Of a DNA stretch of 64,000 bases, positions 61,453-64,000 are shown piece after piece. The notes beneath the pieces were generated by a model. The model worked only from the letters and a program-made list of their open reading frames with translations. It had not been told where the DNA came from and ran no database searches. Origin of the DNA: Zerene cesonia. Taxonomy: Eukaryota > Arthropoda > Insecta > Lepidoptera > Pieridae. Location of the stretch: contig NC_052119.1 of NCBI RefSeq assembly GCF_012273895.1, positions 3,472,001 through 3,536,000 of the forward strand, written 5' to 3'. Both the position numbers and the translations under genes were made by a program. Every line of letters starts with the position of its first letter. Position 1 is the stretch's first letter.

Positions 61453-63183
61453 TGAAAAACAATGTTAAATTAGTTACAAGCCGGTTCTCTTGAAGGCAGC
61501 AACATCGCATGGGTCACTAACTAAACAATACAATACATATACACAAAATTGTGTCTCACATTATTTAAAATGAGACCCACGTGATAACAAGAACTACGCT
61601 AGCAGTCGCAATTGCTTGTTTCTACTTTCTGTACGATATGGAACAGGAAACGATTCACTTAGTACACTTTGATGGGATGCTTATTTTTTATACAAGCTTA
61701 AGACACATAACCACTAAATCACAACTAGAATTGATAGTGACAAAGGCATTTTTTAAATAACAATGGCGGAATAGCTCTCAAAAACACTATTTTACCGAGT
61801 TGATTCTCAAATCTAGTGACGAAATACAGACGACAGAGTAAACCGCACCAAACGCTAGATTAGAAGCACTGAGAGTTCTGAATGTAAAAAAGAGATGGAA
61901 AATACGTTCCAAATTAGTACTTGCGCGGTAAAGTCAAATATGCAATCCATTAAAAAGTTAAGAAACTTTCTTTCGCCCATTTAAAAAAATTATGAAAAAT
62001 AAATTAGCCCATTTATTTTTAAGTACATTTTATAAATATATAAACGAAAATTTTATAATTAAAACTAAAAAGTACTGCAAATGACACCAATTTCAACATC
62101 GCCACGCTTTACCTTAACAATGGAATAAATATGGATTGATTCCATGAGTGAAATTGTTGTGAAATATCTAATGTTCAATTATATTACTTTTTTTTTATTA
62201 ATGGCAATGTAATATGATAAAACAAAATTAAAACAATAAGTATTTTGGTTATTTCATCGAGTATTATATACGAGACGACAACATTTACGAAGCCTTTTAT
62301 GATTTAATTCGGTACTTGGAAATATTGTCATTGGCGAAATCCAAGAATGTTAAAATTATAAATATAGTATCACAAATAATATAAATATTATCTTGTCAAA
62401 ATTATAAATATAACAACACAAATAATAAATAATATTATCGTGTCATAATTCATAATGTATCCAAAGCTTCGTAAATGCTTGTCGTTTCATTGTACGGTTT
62501 TTGTGTAGATAACTGTCATGTTGCAAATTATCTTCGTAAATCGTAATTCATCGGTACCTCGATTAAAATTTTACTAACAAAAATGTCTCACCACAAACCA
62601 ACTCAACAACAACTCCCAACATAAATTTAACATTATAAAGGCCTAGGCATAATAAAAAACATATATTTGAATATGAATTAATAATAATCTTATAATAAAA
62701 GTAGGAAAATAACAGGATTAAAATTCAATTTAACTTATATGTAATGTAAATATACCACACGGATAAGTGTACAACGCGGGCCTAATTTTCAATATATTAG
62801 TCTATATTTTCAATATATTAGTATATATTTGCTTCTTTGAAAATTGTATACCTATAGAACACAGAATCACGATTTTATTAGGGTATGAAACTATGATATG
62901 GTAGGTGGTAATCAGTATTAGCTTTATAGAATTTTTAAAATATACAAGAAATGGAGCATCAATAGTGGAGAATTAAATAGCTAGGAAAATATTATCACTT
63001 TTTAAAAGGACATTTTGTACTGGTTATTTAACTTTATTTTAAGCCCCGGACTGTAAATACATGCAATAAATGAATAATGTCACATTTGGAAAATGAAAAC
63101 ATATACAAATAACATTATTGTCTAAGGTTTATTCAAATTTTTAGTGTTCTACTATTTTAAAAAAGTAAAAATTAAATGATTAC
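61453..63183. other. Non-coding stretch upstream of nsl1
   Basis: No gene is seen. It includes a foldback element with an internal tandem duplication (62,275-62,485) and a short tandem duplication near 62,790-62,825. The first nsl1 exon and promoter may lie here. Confidence 0.5.
62275..62485. repeat. Foldback/MITE-like element with internal tandem repeat
   Basis: Arms of 19-20 bases (62,275-62,293, acgacaacatttacgaagc; 62,466-62,485, its complement with one inserted base) enclose about 170 bases. Inside, two tandem AT-rich units of about 48 bases, each beginning 'aaaattataaatata' and ending 'gtca', lie at about 62,353-62,447. No protein is encoded. Confidence 0.55.
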
Positions 63184-63282
63184 CTTGGTATCAAAGCTTG
63201 AAGAAAACTCAAAGGTGAACACTGATATTTCCTCCCAAGTGAAAATGGCACAATAACAGCCATCTTCAGTTTATCTTCCTCC
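63184..63282 (-). CDS. Possible exon, 27-33 codons
   Basis: On the minus strand an acceptor (tttctag ending at 63,283) and a good donor (CCAAG|GTAATC) bound an open stretch. With an ATG at 63,263 in good context (CTGAAGATGG) it reads MAVIVPFSLGRKYQC and ends LQALIPR. It could be a first coding exon of an unknown gene, an internal exon of a gene entering from the right, or part of the nsl1 5' UTR. I do not recognise the peptide and found no partner exon. Confidence 0.3.
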
Positions 63283-64000
63283 CTAGAAATATAGAACAAT
63301 GCTGAATCTTCCCAATAATAATAAATTTGTTGATGAGAAATCTTTTTTAAGTAAATGACAGTTGTTTGACAAAAGTTCTTTACCAAAAAAAATGACACAA
63401 ATGTCACAGCTCAAGTGTTTTAACAACAAATCTTCTAAAAAAATCCCTGTTTACATTGATTTAGAGTACTATATGTTCTATTGTTGGATGAATTATTTAT
63501 TAATCATAATGGTTAAGTTTATTGACATCGGTCAACTCATTATCATACTAGGCTGGACTACAACAAAAATTTGAATTTAAGTTAGCAAAGCATTTTCTTT
63601 CCAAAAAAATAATATTTAAGAAATGATAATACTCTGTTTTATTCCACTTTTATTAATATGAGAGGTAATTTTAGATTTCTGATATTACTGTATCACAGGA
63701 ACAATAATAAAGCAATTTATATATCTTACTTGTGTTCTTATTTCCTATGTATATGTGTTCTATTATTTTTGCAAAATATACAAATATTAATATGGTTCAT
63801 TAGGAATTCTTAAGATAAAACCTCTTTTCTATTTTGTTTCACTAATATCGAGTACATTGTAATAATTTATTTAAAGCAAAACACAACTTTATATATAATA
63901 GATACACAATTATATTCTGAAAGGTTTCATTATCTTGGACAAAAATTATTGGTCTAATTTTGTCTTATTACGTGTGGTTCCAATATATGTTAATGAAAAT
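63283..64000. other. Non-coding AT-rich end
   Basis: I see no gene or recognisable repeat. The 70-codon plus-strand ORF at 63,362-63,574 has no features. Confidence 0.5.

Noticed and set aside
1..64000. CRISPR arrays, bacterial operons, Shine-Dalgarno sites, prophage
   Set aside because: The DNA is spliced insect nuclear sequence; no spaced direct repeats or polycistronic layout were seen.

Overview
The window reads as nuclear DNA of an insect, very probably a moth or butterfly. It is strongly AT-rich, and its genes are split by GT-AG introns and use animal protein families. It is littered with degenerate short interspersed elements of types I associate with Lepidoptera: a tRNA-headed SINE, and several RTE-like or SINE-like tails ending in 'taatattagtaggat' or 'tttataatattagta'. 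It contains a 1,000-base run of N. I see nothing bacterial, no CRISPR array and no operon.

Layout. Positions 1-18,500 hold no gene I can support, only repeats, AT-rich DNA and a few CpG-rich or palindromic spots. Positions 18,580-22,887 hold three coding exons of a minus-strand coiled-coil protein resembling the JAKMIP family. A complete two-exon ionotropic receptor gene lies on the plus strand inside one of its introns. Positions 22,900-31,400 are non-coding, with two CpG-rich spots that could be promoters. Positions 31,443-35,788 (plus) encode a p21-activated kinase of the Pak3 type in two coding exons. Positions 39,078-41,841 (minus) encode, in five exons, a methionine-synthase-reductase-like protein that has the FAD/NADPH half but no flavodoxin half. 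Next come a SINE-like element and a dead LINE. Positions 43,461-46,306 (minus) encode a secreted, cysteine-containing protein of 334 residues in ten small exons; I do not recognise its family. Divergent from it, 47,056-49,007 (plus) encode a zyxin/LPP-type three-LIM protein. Its 3' end meets head-on the 3' end of a ten-exon minus-strand gene at 52,197-61,225 for the KANSL1/NSL1 (PEHE-domain) subunit of the NSL histone acetyltransferase complex. That gene's introns carry a tRNA-like sequence, a mariner fragment and the N gap. The last 2.7 kb hold the gene's 5' UTR, a foldback repeat and one possible exon.

The genes do not form one pathway. Pak3 and zyxin both act on the actin and adhesion machinery, but their proximity may be chance. 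Gene models were assembled by hand from ORFs plus splice sites. For every multi-exon gene listed, reading phases match across all junctions and the exon lengths sum to a whole number of codons (the JAKMIP-like gene is incomplete at its 3' end). The most unusual items are the flavodoxin-less MTRR, the orphan secreted gene with a 21-nt micro-exon, and the receptor nested antisense 12 bases from its host's splice donor.
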